NCBI RefSeq assembly: GCF_001552475.1
Contig: NZ_BCRG01000001.1
Location: forward strand, 1 to 64,000
Length of the DNA stretch: 64,000 nucleotides
Reading direction: 5' to 3'
Source of the DNA: Microbacterium oleivorans NBRC 103075
GTDB lineage: Bacteria > Actinomycetota > Actinomycetes > Actinomycetales > Microbacteriaceae
Each line of letters opens with the position of its first letter. The stretch's first letter is position 1. Made by a program: the position numbers and the translations under genes. Below are positions 8,706-18,147 of the stretch, in pieces. The notes beneath the pieces are model-generated. The model worked only from the letters and a program-made list of their open reading frames with translations, made no database searches and had not been told where the DNA came from.

Positions 8706-9916
8706 GTGAGGAACTCCCGCGCAGCGACGGTCAGGGCGTCGACGCCGCGCTCGATGGTCGGGTGCAGGACGGGTGCGAAGTACGGCGAGTGGTTCGTCGG
8801 GATGTCGCGCGAGATCGTGCCGGCGGCGACGGCATCCGCGTACTGCTGCGGGTCGACCCCGCCCCAGAACCAGTACACGAGCGGAGCGCCGCTGTCACGG
8901 GCGAACCACGAGACGTCCTCGCTGCCGGTGAACATGCCCGGGTCGACGACGGTGCCCTCGCCGAAGGCGCGGTCCATCGCCGCGGTCAGTCGCGCGGTCG
9001 AGTCCGCGTCGTTGATCGTCGGCGGCAGGGTGTGGAGGGTCGAGATCGTGGGTTCCTGCTCCGCACCGGATGCCGCGGCCTCGGCACGGACGACCCGCTC
9101 GACGCGCTCGAGGACGTCGGCGCGCGCCGTGTCGTTCGGGTAGCGCAGGCTCAGCTCGAGCGTCGCCTCGGCCGGGATGATGTTGTTCTTCAGGCCCGCG
9201 TGGATCGATCCGACGGTGACGACAGCCATCTCGCGGGGGTCGACCTCGCGCGAGACGATCGTCTGCAGCCGCATGACCGTCGCCGCCGCCATCACGACAG
9301 GATCGATCGTGGAGTGCGGCCGCGAGCCGTGGCCGCCGCGGCCGTGCAGGACGACCGTGATGCCGTCGGATGCCGCCATCTGCGTCCCCGGGCGCACACC
9401 GATCGTGCCGGCGGGGAGCGGCGTCAGGTGCTGGCCGAGCACGATGTCGGGCTTCGGGTACCGGTCGAAGACGCCGTCGGCGATCATCGCCTGCGCGCCG
9501 GCGCCGTACTCCTCGGCGGGCTGGAAGACGGCGACGACCGTGCCGGACCACTCGTCCTGCGACGCATTCAGCTTCTCGAGGGCGCCGAGCATCGCCGTGA
9601 CGTGCATGTCGTGTCCGCACGCGTGCATGACGGGGACATCCTGCCCGGCGGGGTCGACACCGCGCGCCGTGCTGGCGTAGGGGAGTCCGGTCTGCTCGGC
9701 GACGGGGAGGCCGTCCATGTCGGCGCGGAGCCAGACGACGGGACCGTCGCCGTTACGGATGACCGTCACGACACCGGTGCGACCGACGCCCTCCTCGTAG
9801 TCGAGGCCGAGCGCAGCGAGCTCGCGTGTGATGACTCCGGCCGTCCGGGTCTCCTGGAACGACAGTTCCGGGTGCCGGTGCAGATCGGTGTAGATCGCTT
9901 CGAGATCGAGGGACAT
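8702..9916 (-). CDS. M20-family amidohydrolase (peptidase M20D type)
   Basis: A 404-residue zinc-dependent amidohydrolase. Metal-site motifs are visible: LHRHPELSFQE near residue 12, ADMDGLPVAEQTGLPY near 65-80, and the HACGHDMH box near 95-102, with EEYGAGA supplying the general base region. A lid/dimerisation domain interrupts the catalytic domain at about residues 180-290. Members cleave N-acyl amino acids, hippurate or related amides; substrate is not predictable. The ATG at 9916 has TAGGCT (9929-9924) seven bases upstream; its TAG is also the stop codon of the lacI-type gene. Overlaps the next gene by four bases. Confidence 0.9.
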   Translation of the reverse strand: MSLDLEAIYTDLHRHPELSFQETRTAGVITRELAALGLDYEEGVGRTGVVTVIRNGDGPVVWLRADMDGLPVAEQTGLPYASTARGVDPAGQDVPVMHACGHDMHVTAMLGALEKLNASQDEWSGTVVAVFQPAEEYGAGAQAMIADGVFDRYPKPDIVLGQHLTPLPAGTIGVRPGTQMAASDGITVVLHGRGGHGSRPHSTIDPVVMAAATVMRLQTIVSREVDPREMAVVTVGSIHAGLKNNIIPAEATLELSLRYPNDTARADVLERVERVVRAEAAASGAEQEPTISTLHTLPPTINDADSTARLTAAMDRAFGEGTVVDPGMFTGSEDVSWFARDSGAPLVYWFWGGVDPQQYADAVAAGTISRDIPTNHSPYFAPVLHPTIERGVDALTVAAREFLT

Positions 9917-9926
9917 GATGTCGAGC

Positions 9927-10952
9927 CTACGGCGCGGAGGTCCCGGCTACCTCAGCGACTCCTCCACGGGGACGGCTCGTGGAGCTGCGTTCGACGAGTC
10001 GGAAGGCCAGATCGCCGAGCTCATCGCGTCCCTCGAGTGCGGCGAGGACGGCATCCGCTGCGCGCTCGCCCTGCTCGTGCGGGAACTGCGCGATCGTCGT
10101 GAGGCCGAAGAAGTCGCCCATCTCGTGCCCGTCGACGCCGACGACGGAGAGGTCCGCGGGAACGTCGAGGCCGCGGTCCCGCGCCGCGAAGAGCGCTCCG
10201 AAGGCGATCTCGTCCGACGCCGCGAAGATCGCCGTCGGCGGTTCGGCACCGTCGAGGAGTGCGAGAGCCGCCCGGTGGCCGCCCTCGATCGTGAAGTCCG
10301 CGGGCGTGAAGGGGGCGTTCGGGATGCCGGCATCCGCCATCGTGGACTGGAACCCGTGCCGGCGGAGCGAGGGGATGTCGAGCCCCGGCTCGCCGTCGTG
10401 CCCCGCGCCGATGTGCGCGATGCGCCGGTGTCCGAGGCGCAGCAGGTGCTCGGTCGCGGCACGCGCGACGGCGAGCTCGTCGACGCGCAATGCCGGAAGG
10501 CGTGCGCTCGTCGCGCTGAGTCCCACGACGGGCAGGTCGAGCGCGAGGAGCCGATCGACCTCGTCGTCGGCGAGCGTGAGGGACAGGACGATGAGCCCGT
10601 CGACCCGGCCGCGACGGAGGGACACGTCGAGCACGCCGTCGCGCTGGGAAGGGTCCTCGCTCATGCTGTACAGCGTCATGTCGTAGCCCCGCGGTGCCAG
10701 ACGGCTCGCGATGCCGTCGAGCACGTTCGCGAAGAACCAGCGGTCGAGCAACGGCACGACGACGCCGATGTTCGCCGCATGTCCGGTCGCGAGAGCGGAT
10801 GCCGCGGCCGAGACGACGTAGCCGAGTTCGGCGGCGGCAGCGCGCACGCGGACGCGGGTCGCATCGGAGATGCGCCCGCGCCCGCTGAGCGCGCGTGAGA
10901 CGGTCGCCGCCGACACGCCTGCGGCGCGGGCGACGTCGTCGATGCCGGTCAC
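9927..10952 (-). CDS. LacI-family transcriptional repressor (alpha-glucoside type)
   Basis: A 341-residue regulator with the LacI helix-turn-helix and hinge in residues 1-58 (IDDVARAAGVSAATVSRALSG) and a periplasmic-binding-protein-like sensor domain from about 60 (ANIGVVVPLLDRWFF onward). The start is GTG 10952, one base after the stop of the alpha-glucosidase gene, so it is the second gene of that operon. The likely target is the perfect palindrome GCAAGCGCTTGC at 12661-12672 upstream of the enzyme gene. The effector should be a sugar released or cleaved by that enzyme, which is an inference. Confidence 0.92.
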   Translation of the reverse strand: MTGIDDVARAAGVSAATVSRALSGRGRISDATRVRVRAAAAELGYVVSAAASALATGHAANIGVVVPLLDRWFFANVLDGIASRLAPRGYDMTLYSMSEDPSQRDGVLDVSLRRGRVDGLIVLSLTLADDEVDRLLALDLPVVGLSATSARLPALRVDELAVARAATEHLLRLGHRRIAHIGAGHDGEPGLDIPSLRRHGFQSTMADAGIPNAPFTPADFTIEGGHRAALALLDGAEPPTAIFAASDEIAFGALFAARDRGLDVPADLSVVGVDGHEMGDFFGLTTIAQFPHEQGERAADAVLAALEGRDELGDLAFRLVERSSTSRPRGGVAEVAGTSAP

Positions 10953-10953
10953 G

Positions 10954-12645
10954 TCAGTCCGCGGCGATCCACACGGTGGTGTCGGCCGGCAGTTCGCGTC
11001 CCGCGAAGGCGTCGCTCTCGACCAGCAGCGTGCCCTTCGGGAGTGCGACGGGCGTCGTGCCGACGTTCGCGATGACGGTCACGTCGCCGTTGCGGAACGC
11101 GATGACGTCGTCGCCGAAACCGTCGAGCCATTCGAGCGACCCCGCGCCGAGGTCGTGGGCGCGTCGCGTCGCGAGCAGCGTGCGGTAGAGCCACAGCGTC
11201 GAGTCGGGCTGGTCCTCCTGCACGTCGCGGGCCAGAGCGGTCCACTCCGCCGGCTGCGGCAGCCAGCTCTCGCCCGTCTGGCTGAAGCCGAACGCGCTCT
11301 GATCGGCGGTCCAGGGAAGCGGGACGCGGCATCCGTCACGGCCGTAGCGCTCGCCGTTCGTGCGGAACCAGGTCGGGTCCTGGCGGACGTCGTCGGGCAG
11401 CTCCATCGCCTCGGGGAGGCCGAGCTCCTCGCCCTGGTACAGGTACGACGAGCCGGGCAGGGCCAGCATGAGCGCCGTCGCCGCGCGGGCGCGGCGCAGC
11501 CCGACGGCGGGGTCGGGCTTGCCGGGAGTGCTGGGTCCGACGCCGTGGCCCTGCGGGTGGCCGGGCATCGCCAGGCGGGTCGCGTGGCGGATGACGTCGT
11601 GGTTCGAGAGGACCCAGGTCGCCGGGGCGCCGACGGCAGGGAAGGCCCGCAGGGACTCGCTGATGACGACGCGCAGCTGCGCGGCATCCCACTCGCTCAT
11701 CGCGTAAGGGAAGTTGAAGGCCTGGTGCATCTCGTCGGAGCGCACCCACTTCGCAGTCTCGTCGACCGTCGGAAGCCACGCTTCGGCGCAGAGGGCGCGG
11801 TCACCCTCGTACTCGTCGAGCACGCGGTGCCATTCACGCCAGACCTGGTGCACGCCGTCCTGGCCCCAGTACGGGACCGGCTCTGCGCCACCCATCGAGT
11901 CGGCCTCGGCCGGCGGGGTGTAGTCGGGCAGGCCGTCTGCCTTGATCAGGCCGTGGGCCACGTCGACGCGGAAGCCGTCGACGCCGCGGTCGAGCCAGAA
12001 GCGGAGCGTCTTCTCGAACGCGGCGCGGACCTCAGGGTTGTTCCAGTCGAAGTCGGGCTGCGAACTGTCGAAGAGGTGCAGGTACCACTGGCCCGGATCT
12101 TCTGCGGAGGTGGGCTCGATGCGGGTCCATGCCGGGCCGCCGAAGACGGACTCCCAGTTGTTGGGGGGCAGCTCGCCGTTCTCGCCCGTGCCGTCGCGGA
12201 ACATGTAGCGGCCGCGTTCGGGGCTGCCCGGACCGGCAGCAAGGGCCTGCTGGAACCAGACGTGCTTGTCCGAGGAGTGGTTCGGGACCAGGTCGATGAT
12301 GACGCGGATGTCGCGGGCGTGCGCCGCCTCGAGCATGTCGTCGAAGTCGCCGAGGGTGCCGAAGAGCGGGTCGACGTCACGGTAGTCGGCGACGTCGTAG
12401 CCGGCATCCTTCTGCGGAGAGGTGAAGAAGGGGCTCAGCCACACGGCGTCGACGCCGAGCGAGGCGAGGTCGTCGAGGTGCGCCGTGATGCCGGGCAGGT
12501 CGCCGATGCCGTCGCCCGAGGCGTCGGCGAACGAGCGGGGGTAGATCTGGTAGATGACGGCGGTGCGCCACCACTCGGCGCCGGGGCGGCTCTCGCCGAT
12601 CGGGGCCAGCGTCGACGTGGCGGTCGAGGAGGGGGTCGAGGTCAT
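10954..12645 (-). CDS. GH13 alpha-glucosidase (oligo-1,6/alpha-1,4 type)
   Basis: A 563-residue glycoside hydrolase family 13 enzyme. Conserved regions are DLVPNHSS (119-126), GFRVDVAHG with nucleophile Asp228, CAEAWLP with acid/base Glu288, and VLSNHDVIRH with Asp350; the QIYPRSF motif of the GH13_30-like alpha-glucosidases is at 33-39. It splits maltose- or isomaltose-type sugars in the cytoplasm. A longer open frame exists, but ATG 12645 is preceded by TAGGCT (12658-12653) seven bases away, giving a leaderless start, with a LacI-type operator directly upstream. The regulator follows after one base. No sugar transporter is adjacent. Confidence 0.92.
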   Translation of the reverse strand: MTSTPSSTATSTLAPIGESRPGAEWWRTAVIYQIYPRSFADASGDGIGDLPGITAHLDDLASLGVDAVWLSPFFTSPQKDAGYDVADYRDVDPLFGTLGDFDDMLEAAHARDIRVIIDLVPNHSSDKHVWFQQALAAGPGSPERGRYMFRDGTGENGELPPNNWESVFGGPAWTRIEPTSAEDPGQWYLHLFDSSQPDFDWNNPEVRAAFEKTLRFWLDRGVDGFRVDVAHGLIKADGLPDYTPPAEADSMGGAEPVPYWGQDGVHQVWREWHRVLDEYEGDRALCAEAWLPTVDETAKWVRSDEMHQAFNFPYAMSEWDAAQLRVVISESLRAFPAVGAPATWVLSNHDVIRHATRLAMPGHPQGHGVGPSTPGKPDPAVGLRRARAATALMLALPGSSYLYQGEELGLPEAMELPDDVRQDPTWFRTNGERYGRDGCRVPLPWTADQSAFGFSQTGESWLPQPAEWTALARDVQEDQPDSTLWLYRTLLATRRAHDLGAGSLEWLDGFGDDVIAFRNGDVTVIANVGTTPVALPKGTLLVESDAFAGRELPADTTVWIAAD

Positions 12646-12660
12646 GCGCGCCAGCCTAGT

Positions 12661-12672
12661 GCAAGCGCTTGC
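12661..12672. promoter_or_regulatory. LacI-type operator of the alpha-glucosidase gene
   Basis: GCAAGCGCTTGC is a perfect 12-base palindrome with the central CG typical of LacI-family sites. It lies two bases beyond the -10 hexamer (12658-12653) of the minus-strand gene, in the promoter spacer, so binding would block RNA polymerase. The adjacent regulator (9927-10952) is the obvious candidate. Confidence 0.75.
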
Positions 12673-12750
12673 GCACGCGGCATCCGCCCTCACCACCCTG
12701 CCCTCGCCACCCTGCCCGCGGCCCCCCGCCTCGCCCTCGCCACCCTCGCA

Positions 12751-12822
12751 GATTCGGAGATCAGGCGCGGATTCGGATGCGCAAGCGCGTGCCCCTCCGA
12801 ATCCCGCGCGGATGTCCGAATC
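12751..12822. repeat. 72-base dyad-symmetric array of GATTCGGA boxes
   Basis: Four copies of GATTCGGA or its complement TCCGAATC lie at 12751-12758, 12770-12777, 12796-12803 and 12815-12822. The two left copies point one way, the two right copies the other; each pair is 19 bases apart and the whole is symmetric about 12786.5. Comparing the two 36-base halves as an inverted repeat gives 27 matches. It lies between the divergent alpha-glucosidase and apt genes. It may be a multi-site operator or a palindromic repeat element. Confidence 0.7.
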
Positions 12823-12870
12823 CGCGACGCAGGACGTGCCGTGCGGGTGCGGTCGCGTAATCTCGACCCA

Positions 12871-13389
12871 GTGAATCCCGACGCACTCGCCCGAGCCGAA
12901 TCGCTCATCGCGACGATCCCCGACTTCCCCGAGCCCGGCATCCTCTTCCGCGATGTCTCGCCGCTGCTGGCGGATGCCGCGGGCCTCCGCACCATCGCGA
13001 TGGCCATGGCCGAGCCGTTCGTCGGCTCCTTCGACGTGGTCGCCGGGGTCGAGGCGCGCGGGTTCCTGCTCGCAGGTGCGATCGCGATCGCCTCGGGCAC
13101 CGGGCTCGCGCCCATCCGCAAGGCGGGCAAGCTGCCGCGCCCGGCCGGCGCGGTGAGCTACGACCTCGAGTACGGCAGCGCGACGATCGAGATGTCGGGA
13201 GACCTCGCCGCCGGAGCACGCGTCCTGCTTGTCGACGACGTCCTCGCCACGGGGGGCACGCTCCGCGCCGGCCAGCAGCTGCTCGAGCAGCTCGGCTACA
13301 CCCTCGCCGGCACCTCGGTGCTGATGGAGCTCTCTGCGCTGCAGGGCCGCGAGGTCTGCGGCCCCGTGCACAGCGTGTTCACCGTCTGA
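12871..13389 (+). CDS. apt: Adenine phosphoribosyltransferase
   Basis: A 172-residue type I phosphoribosyltransferase that turns adenine and PRPP into AMP (purine salvage, cytoplasm). Family features are IPDFPEPGILFRD near residues 16-28, VAGVEARGFLLAG, IRKAGKLPRP, and the PRPP-binding loop VLLVDDVLATGGT near 122-134. A much longer open frame runs through from upstream, but the length of known Apt proteins and TAATCT at 12858-12863, seven bases before GTG 12871, both mark this start and suggest a leaderless mRNA. It fits with the several purine-synthesis genes in the window. Confidence 0.93.
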   Translation: MNPDALARAESLIATIPDFPEPGILFRDVSPLLADAAGLRTIAMAMAEPFVGSFDVVAGVEARGFLLAGAIAIASGTGLAPIRKAGKLPRPAGAVSYDLEYGSATIEMSGDLAAGARVLLVDDVLATGGTLRAGQQLLEQLGYTLAGTSVLMELSALQGREVCGPVHSVFTV

Positions 13390-13403
13390 GCAGTGTCGAT
13401 CGT

Positions 13404-13431
13404 CTGATCAGGCTGTCCACCGCCTGATCAG
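13404..13431. terminator. Hairpin between convergent apt and dehydrogenase genes
   Basis: CTGATCAGGC and GCCTGATCAG form perfect 10-base arms around an 8-base loop. It lies between the convergent apt and dehydrogenase genes and reaches into the stop of the latter. There is no T-tract, which is common for actinobacterial terminators. Confidence 0.55.
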
Positions 13432-14342
13432 GTGCGGATGACGACGTTCTCGGGCGCCTCACCCGCGAGGACATGCCCGATCTGACGGCGCAGCAGGCGC
13501 ACGATCCGCGGGTGCATCGCGTCGGTCGCGCCGCCCACGTGCGGCGCGATCACGACACCCTCGAGCGACCACAGCGGGTGATCGGCAGGAAGCGGCTCGG
13601 GGTCGGTGACGTCGAGGGCCGCACGGATGCCGCGGCTCTTCACATGTGCAACGAGGGCATCCGTGTCGACGAGCGTCCCGCGGCCGACGTTGACCACGAG
13701 GGCTCCCTCGGCGAGCGCCGACAGGAACCCGTCATCCACGATGTGCCGGGTGGCGTCGCCCCCAGGCAGGGTGACGATGACGATGTCGACGCCGGGCAAC
13801 AGGTCGGGGAGCTCGTCGACGCTGTGGACGTGGATGCCGTTCTCGTCGCGCGCGCTCGACGCGACCGCTACCAGGTCGATTTCGAACGGGGCGAGGCGGG
13901 CGGCGACGGCCTTGCCGACGCCGCCGTACCCGAGCACCATGACGCGCCGATCGGCGAGGCCCGCCGTCGAGATCTGTCCCCAGTCACCGGATGCCTGCGC
14001 CCGGACGAACCGGTCGATGCTGCGCTGCGCGGTGAGCGTCAGTGCTACGGCGAGCTCGGCGGTGGCGGCTTCATGCACGGTCGCTGCGTTCGCGAAGACC
14101 ACGCCGGCGGGGAGGCGATCTTCGATGCCGTCGTACCCGATGGCCTGCCCCTGGACGAGGCCCACCTCCACGCCCTCGAGCCATCCGAGCGGGTTTCCCG
14201 ACATGTAGGGCGGGACGACGATGTCGATGCGTGGGCGCGGCGACGCGGCATCCATCTTCCAGACGAAGACGTCCGCCCCGTCGATGCCGGAGAGTTCCTC
14301 GGCGAGGCGGGCGGACGGGACGCTGACGCTGATCGAAGCCAT
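13428..14342 (-). CDS. D-isomer-specific 2-hydroxyacid dehydrogenase
   Basis: A 304-residue NAD(P)-dependent oxidoreductase. The Rossmann motif is VMVLGYGGVGKAVAARL near residues 138-154; the family box VVNVGRGTLVDTDAL near 222-236 and the catalytic Glu/His region (DVTDPEPLPADHPLW and IAPHVGG, near 250-277) follow. Members reduce 2-keto acids or oxidise D-2-hydroxyacids; this divergent group often has no assigned substrate. The start is ATG 14342, with TAGCCT (14355-14350) seven bases upstream, rather than the longer open frame that invades uvrA. It is transcribed divergently from uvrA. Confidence 0.88.
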   Translation of the reverse strand: MASISVSVPSARLAEELSGIDGADVFVWKMDAASPRPRIDIVVPPYMSGNPLGWLEGVEVGLVQGQAIGYDGIEDRLPAGVVFANAATVHEAATAELAVALTLTAQRSIDRFVRAQASGDWGQISTAGLADRRVMVLGYGGVGKAVAARLAPFEIDLVAVASSARDENGIHVHSVDELPDLLPGVDIVIVTLPGGDATRHIVDDGFLSALAEGALVVNVGRGTLVDTDALVAHVKSRGIRAALDVTDPEPLPADHPLWSLEGVVIAPHVGGATDAMHPRIVRLLRRQIGHVLAGEAPENVVIRT

Positions 14343-14397
14343 GCGACCGAGGCTAGCGCGCGGCCCCGGGTGCCCGGCCCGCGCATAGGCTTGTCCG

Positions 14398-16929
14398 ATG
14401 CCCGAAAACCCTGATGCCTTCGTCCGCGTGCGGGGAGCGAACGAGAACAACCTCCGGAACGTGGACGTCGACGTGCCGCGTGACGCGATCGTCGCTTTCA
14501 CCGGTGTCTCGGGCTCGGGCAAGTCCTCGTTGGCATTCGGGACGATCTTCACCGAGGCGCAGCGTCGCTACCTCGAGTCGGTCGCGCCGTACGCGCGGCG
14601 CTTGATCCAGCAGGGGCACGACCCGCACGTCGACTCGATCAGCGGCCTCCCGCCGGCGGTCGCCCTGCAGCAGCGTCGCGGCGCCCCCAGCTCGCGCTCC
14701 AGCGTCGGCACGGTGACGACCCTGTCGAACTCGCTGCGCATGCTCTTCTCGCGCGCCGGTACTTTTCCCGCCGGATTCACGACGCGGCTCGACTCCGACG
14801 CGTTCTCGCCCAACACCGCCGCGGGCGCCTGCCCCGAATGTCACGGCGTCGGCGTCGCGCACACGGTGACCGAGGAGACCCTCGTCCCCGATCCATCACT
14901 CAGCATCCGCGAGGGTGCCATCGCCGCTTGGCCGGGGGCCTGGCAGGCCAAGAACCTCCGCGACATCACGATCGCGCTCGGCTACGACGTCGACCGCCCC
15001 TGGCGCGAGCTCGACCGGGCCGACCGCGACTGGCTGCTCTTCACCGACGAGCAGCCCGTCGTGCAGATCACACCGCAGCGCGACCGCGTTGCGAAGCCCT
15101 ACAACGGAATGTTCTGGAGCGCGAAGAAGTACGTCTTCCACACGCTGTCCGACTCGAAGAGCGCGTCGATGCGCACCAAGGTGCTCGCCTTCGTCCGCAC
15201 CGGCGTGTGCCCGCTCTGCCAGGGCACCGGTCTCCGCCGCGAAGCGCTCGCCGTCACCTTCGCCGGGCACACGATCGCCGAACTGAATGCCCTCCCCATC
15301 CGCGAGCTCGCCGAGGTCCTCCGTCCGACGACGCTGATCGACGATGCCGCGCCCGCCCTCCCGACGACCGAATCCGGCGAGCGGACCGACGTCGCCGTCG
15401 CCCTCACGACCGACCTGGTCGCCCGCATCCAGGTGCTCCTCGACCTCGGCCTCGGCTATCTCGGCCTCGGCCGGGTCACGACGACGCTCTCGCCCGGCGA
15501 GATGCAGCGGTTGCGCCTTGCGACGCAGCTGCGGTCGGGGCTCTTCGGCGTGGTCTATGTGCTCGACGAGCCGTCGGCCGGCCTGCACCCCGCCGACGCG
15601 GCCCCGCTCCTCGACGTGCTCGAGCAGCTTCGCGCCTCCGGCAACTCCGTCTTCGTCGTCGAACACAACATGGACGTCGTCCGTCGTGCGGACTGGATCG
15701 TCGATGTCGGCCCCGGTGCCGGTGAAGCCGGCGGAGCCGTCCTCTACTCCGGCGAGGTCGACGGCCTGGCCGAGATCACCGAGTCGGCGACGCGTCCGTT
15801 CCTGTTCCCCGACGACGCCGCGCCCCTTCGGCGAGAGCGGCGGAGGGGAGACGGCACGCTGTCGCTCGAGGGCGTCTCGCTCCACAACCTCGACGGCCTC
15901 GACGCTGAATTCCCGCTCGGCACCCTCGTCGCCGTCACGGGCGTCTCGGGGTCGGGCAAGTCGACCCTCGTCAGCCGCGTTCTCCGCGAGGTCGTCGAGC
16001 GGCACCTGCGCGGCGGAGCGGCGACGGATGCCGACGACTCGGCCGACAACCCCGACGACGCGCCGGAGGGGCTCGCCGAGGCGGCTCTGCCAGCGGCATC
16101 CGTCGACACCCTGCGGGTCGGGAACGTCTCAGGGCTTGAGCGCATCGACCGGCTCGTCCGCGTGGATCAGAAGCCGATCGGCCGCACCCCGCGGTCGAAC
16201 CTCGCAACCTACACGGGGCTCTTCGACGGCGTCCGCTCGGTGTTCGCGGCGACCGACCTCGCCCGAGAGCGGGGCTACACGGCGGGCCGGTTCTCGTTCA
16301 ACGTCGCGGGCGGTCGGTGCGAGACGTGCCTCGGCGAGGGCTACGTCTCGGTCGAACTCCTCTTCCTCCCCGGCAGCTACGGCCGGTGCCCGACCTGCCA
16401 CGGTGCGCGCTACAACGCCGAGACCCTCGAGGTCATCTACGACGGTAAGACGATCGCCGACGTCCTCGCGCTGACGGTCGACGAGGCGGCGACGTTCCTC
16501 GAGGCGGTGCCTGTGGCATCCCGCAGCCTCCGAACCCTGCAGGACGTCGGCCTCGGCTACCTGCGCCTCGGCCAGCCCGCGACCGAGCTGTCGGGCGGCG
16601 AGGCGCAGCGCATCAAGCTCGCGACCGAACTGCAGCGCGCGCGGCGCGGACACACGCTCTACCTGCTCGACGAGCCGACGACGGGTCTGCACCCGGCCGA
16701 CGTCCGGCGGCTCCTCGCGCAGCTGCACGCCCTCGTCGACTCCGGCGACACGGTCGTCGTGGTCGAGCACGACATGGACGTCGTTGCGGCGGCCGACTGG
16801 GTCATCGACCTGGGGCCGTCCGGCGGAGATGCCGGTGGTCGCATCGTCGCGGCAGGAACCCCCGATGCGGTGGCCGCCGATGCCGACAGCCGCACCGCTC
16901 CGCACCTCGCGCGCCGACTCGGCGCGTGA
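14398..16929 (+). CDS. UvrA-like ABC ATPase, short (UvrA2-type) form
   Basis: An 843-residue tandem ABC ATPase of the excinuclease UvrA family. Walker A motifs are GVSGSGKS at 36-43 and again near residue 517; zinc-module cysteines are CPECHG, CPLCQG, CETCLG and CPTCHG; signature motifs are LSPGEMQRL and [11 protein letters not shown]. True UvrA is about 950 residues, and this one lacks part of the UvrB-binding/insertion region, as in the UvrA2 group linked to drug or DNA-damage tolerance. TAGGCT at 14386-14391 is six bases before the ATG. There is no uvrB nearby. The second half holds an acidic insert near residue 540. Confidence 0.88.
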   Translation: MPENPDAFVRVRGANENNLRNVDVDVPRDAIVAFTGVSGSGKSSLAFGTIFTEAQRRYLESVAPYARRLIQQGHDPHVDSISGLPPAVALQQRRGAPSSRSSVGTVTTLSNSLRMLFSRAGTFPAGFTTRLDSDAFSPNTAAGACPECHGVGVAHTVTEETLVPDPSLSIREGAIAAWPGAWQAKNLRDITIALGYDVDRPWRELDRADRDWLLFTDEQPVVQITPQRDRVAKPYNGMFWSAKKYVFHTLSDSKSASMRTKVLAFVRTGVCPLCQGTGLRREALAVTFAGHTIAELNALPIRELAEVLRPTTLIDDAAPALPTTESGERTDVAVALTTDLVARIQVLLDLGLGYLGLGRVTTTLSPGEMQRLRLATQLRSGLFGVVYVLDEPSAGLHPADAAPLLDVLEQLRASGNSVFVVEHNMDVVRRADWIVDVGPGAGEAGGAVLYSGEVDGLAEITESATRPFLFPDDAAPLRRERRRGDGTLSLEGVSLHNLDGLDAEFPLGTLVAVTGVSGSGKSTLVSRVLREVVERHLRGGAATDADDSADNPDDAPEGLAEAALPAASVDTLRVGNVSGLERIDRLVRVDQKPIGRTPRSNLATYTGLFDGVRSVFAATDLARERGYTAGRFSFNVAGGRCETCLGEGYVSVELLFLPGSYGRCPTCHGARYNAETLEVIYDGKTIADVLALTVDEAATFLEAVPVASRSLRTLQDVGLGYLRLGQPATELSGGEAQRIKLATELQRARRGHTLYLLDEPTTGLHPADVRRLLAQLHALVDSGDTVVVVEHDMDVVAAADWVIDLGPSGGDAGGRIVAAGTPDAVAADADSRTAPHLARRLGA

Positions 16930-16968
16930 GCGTCGCCGGCTGAGGTCGCGGGAGCCCTTCTCGCGGCG

Positions 16969-17672
<704 letters not shown>

Positions 17673-17676
<4 letters not shown>

Positions 17677-17918
17677 TCGACAACCTCGATGCCGACGACG
17701 TCCTCGATCACCGAGTTCGACAGGATCTCTTCGGCGATCGTCTTGACGGCGGCGAGGGTCGCCTCGTCGGCGCTGTCGACAGTGAGCTCGAAGCGCTTGC
17801 CGATGCGGACGTCGCCGAAACCGGCGTGTCCGAGGCGGTGCAGGGCTCCGGCGACGGCCTTCCCCTGCGGGTCCAGGAGCTCGGCCTTGGGCATGACGTC
17901 GACGACGATGGTGGGCAT
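17673..17918 (-). CDS. purS: Phosphoribosylformylglycinamidine synthase subunit PurS
   Basis: An 81-residue protein that bridges PurQ and PurL in Gram-positive-type FGAM synthase. It matches the family in length and pattern: [18 protein letters not shown] at the start, [13 protein letters not shown] in the middle, and a C-terminal VVGIEVVE strand. It is the first gene of a purS-purQ operon with a four-base overlap. TAGACT on the minus strand (17963-17958) is a likely -10 about 40 bases upstream, so this gene has an ordinary leader, with GGAG before the ATG. Confidence 0.95.
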
Positions 17919-18028
17919 CAGAAAGCTCCGGGATGTCGCGGGCAGGGGTGCGGGTCAAGTCTAGGGCCCGCGCGCCACCTCACCGTTTCCCGCCGTCGCC
18001 CGCCGTGACCAAACCGTGACCGCACCCG

Positions 18029-18098
18029 TGGGAGCGCTCCCTTGACACGTTTGGGAGCGATCCCATAGCGTCGGCACCACTCGATGAGAGCGCTCCCA
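18029..18098. promoter_or_regulatory. Three CebR-type operators
   Basis: Three near-copies of the palindrome TGGGAGCGCTCCCA lie at 18029-18042 (TGGGAGCGCTCCCT), 18052-18065 (TGGGAGCGATCCCA) and 18085-18098 (TGAGAGCGCTCCCA); each differs from it at one position. From memory this palindrome is the CebR operator of Streptomyces. The first touches the -35 box, the second lies in the spacer, the third is downstream of the start point. Confidence 0.85.
18042..18071 (+). promoter_or_regulatory. Promoter of the cellobiose operon
   Basis: A consensus TTGACA at 18042-18047 and TAGCGT at 18066-18071 are 18 bases apart. Start of transcription would be near 18078, leaving a leader of about 70 bases with the ribosome site AAAGGA before GTG 18148. 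Operators overlap it on both sides. Confidence 0.7.
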
Positions 18099-18147
18099 CA
18101 CAGGGAGGCCTGCACCTCGCTCTCGCCACACCACAAAGGAGTGTTCT

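Noticed and set aside
10954..13371. An 805-residue minus-strand frame for the alpha-glucosidase
   Set aside because: The first 242 residues are antisense of apt and the intergenic array. ATG 12645 has a -10 and operator directly upstream.
10870..13389. An 839-residue plus-strand frame ending in apt
   Set aside because: Only the last 172 residues look like protein; the rest is antisense of the alpha-glucosidase. The GTG at 12871 with a -10 box gives the real start.
17919..18147. A repeat cluster that could be taken for a CRISPR array
   Set aside because: The three repeats are 14-base palindromes with uneven spacing and no spacers of constant size. They are LacI-family operators.
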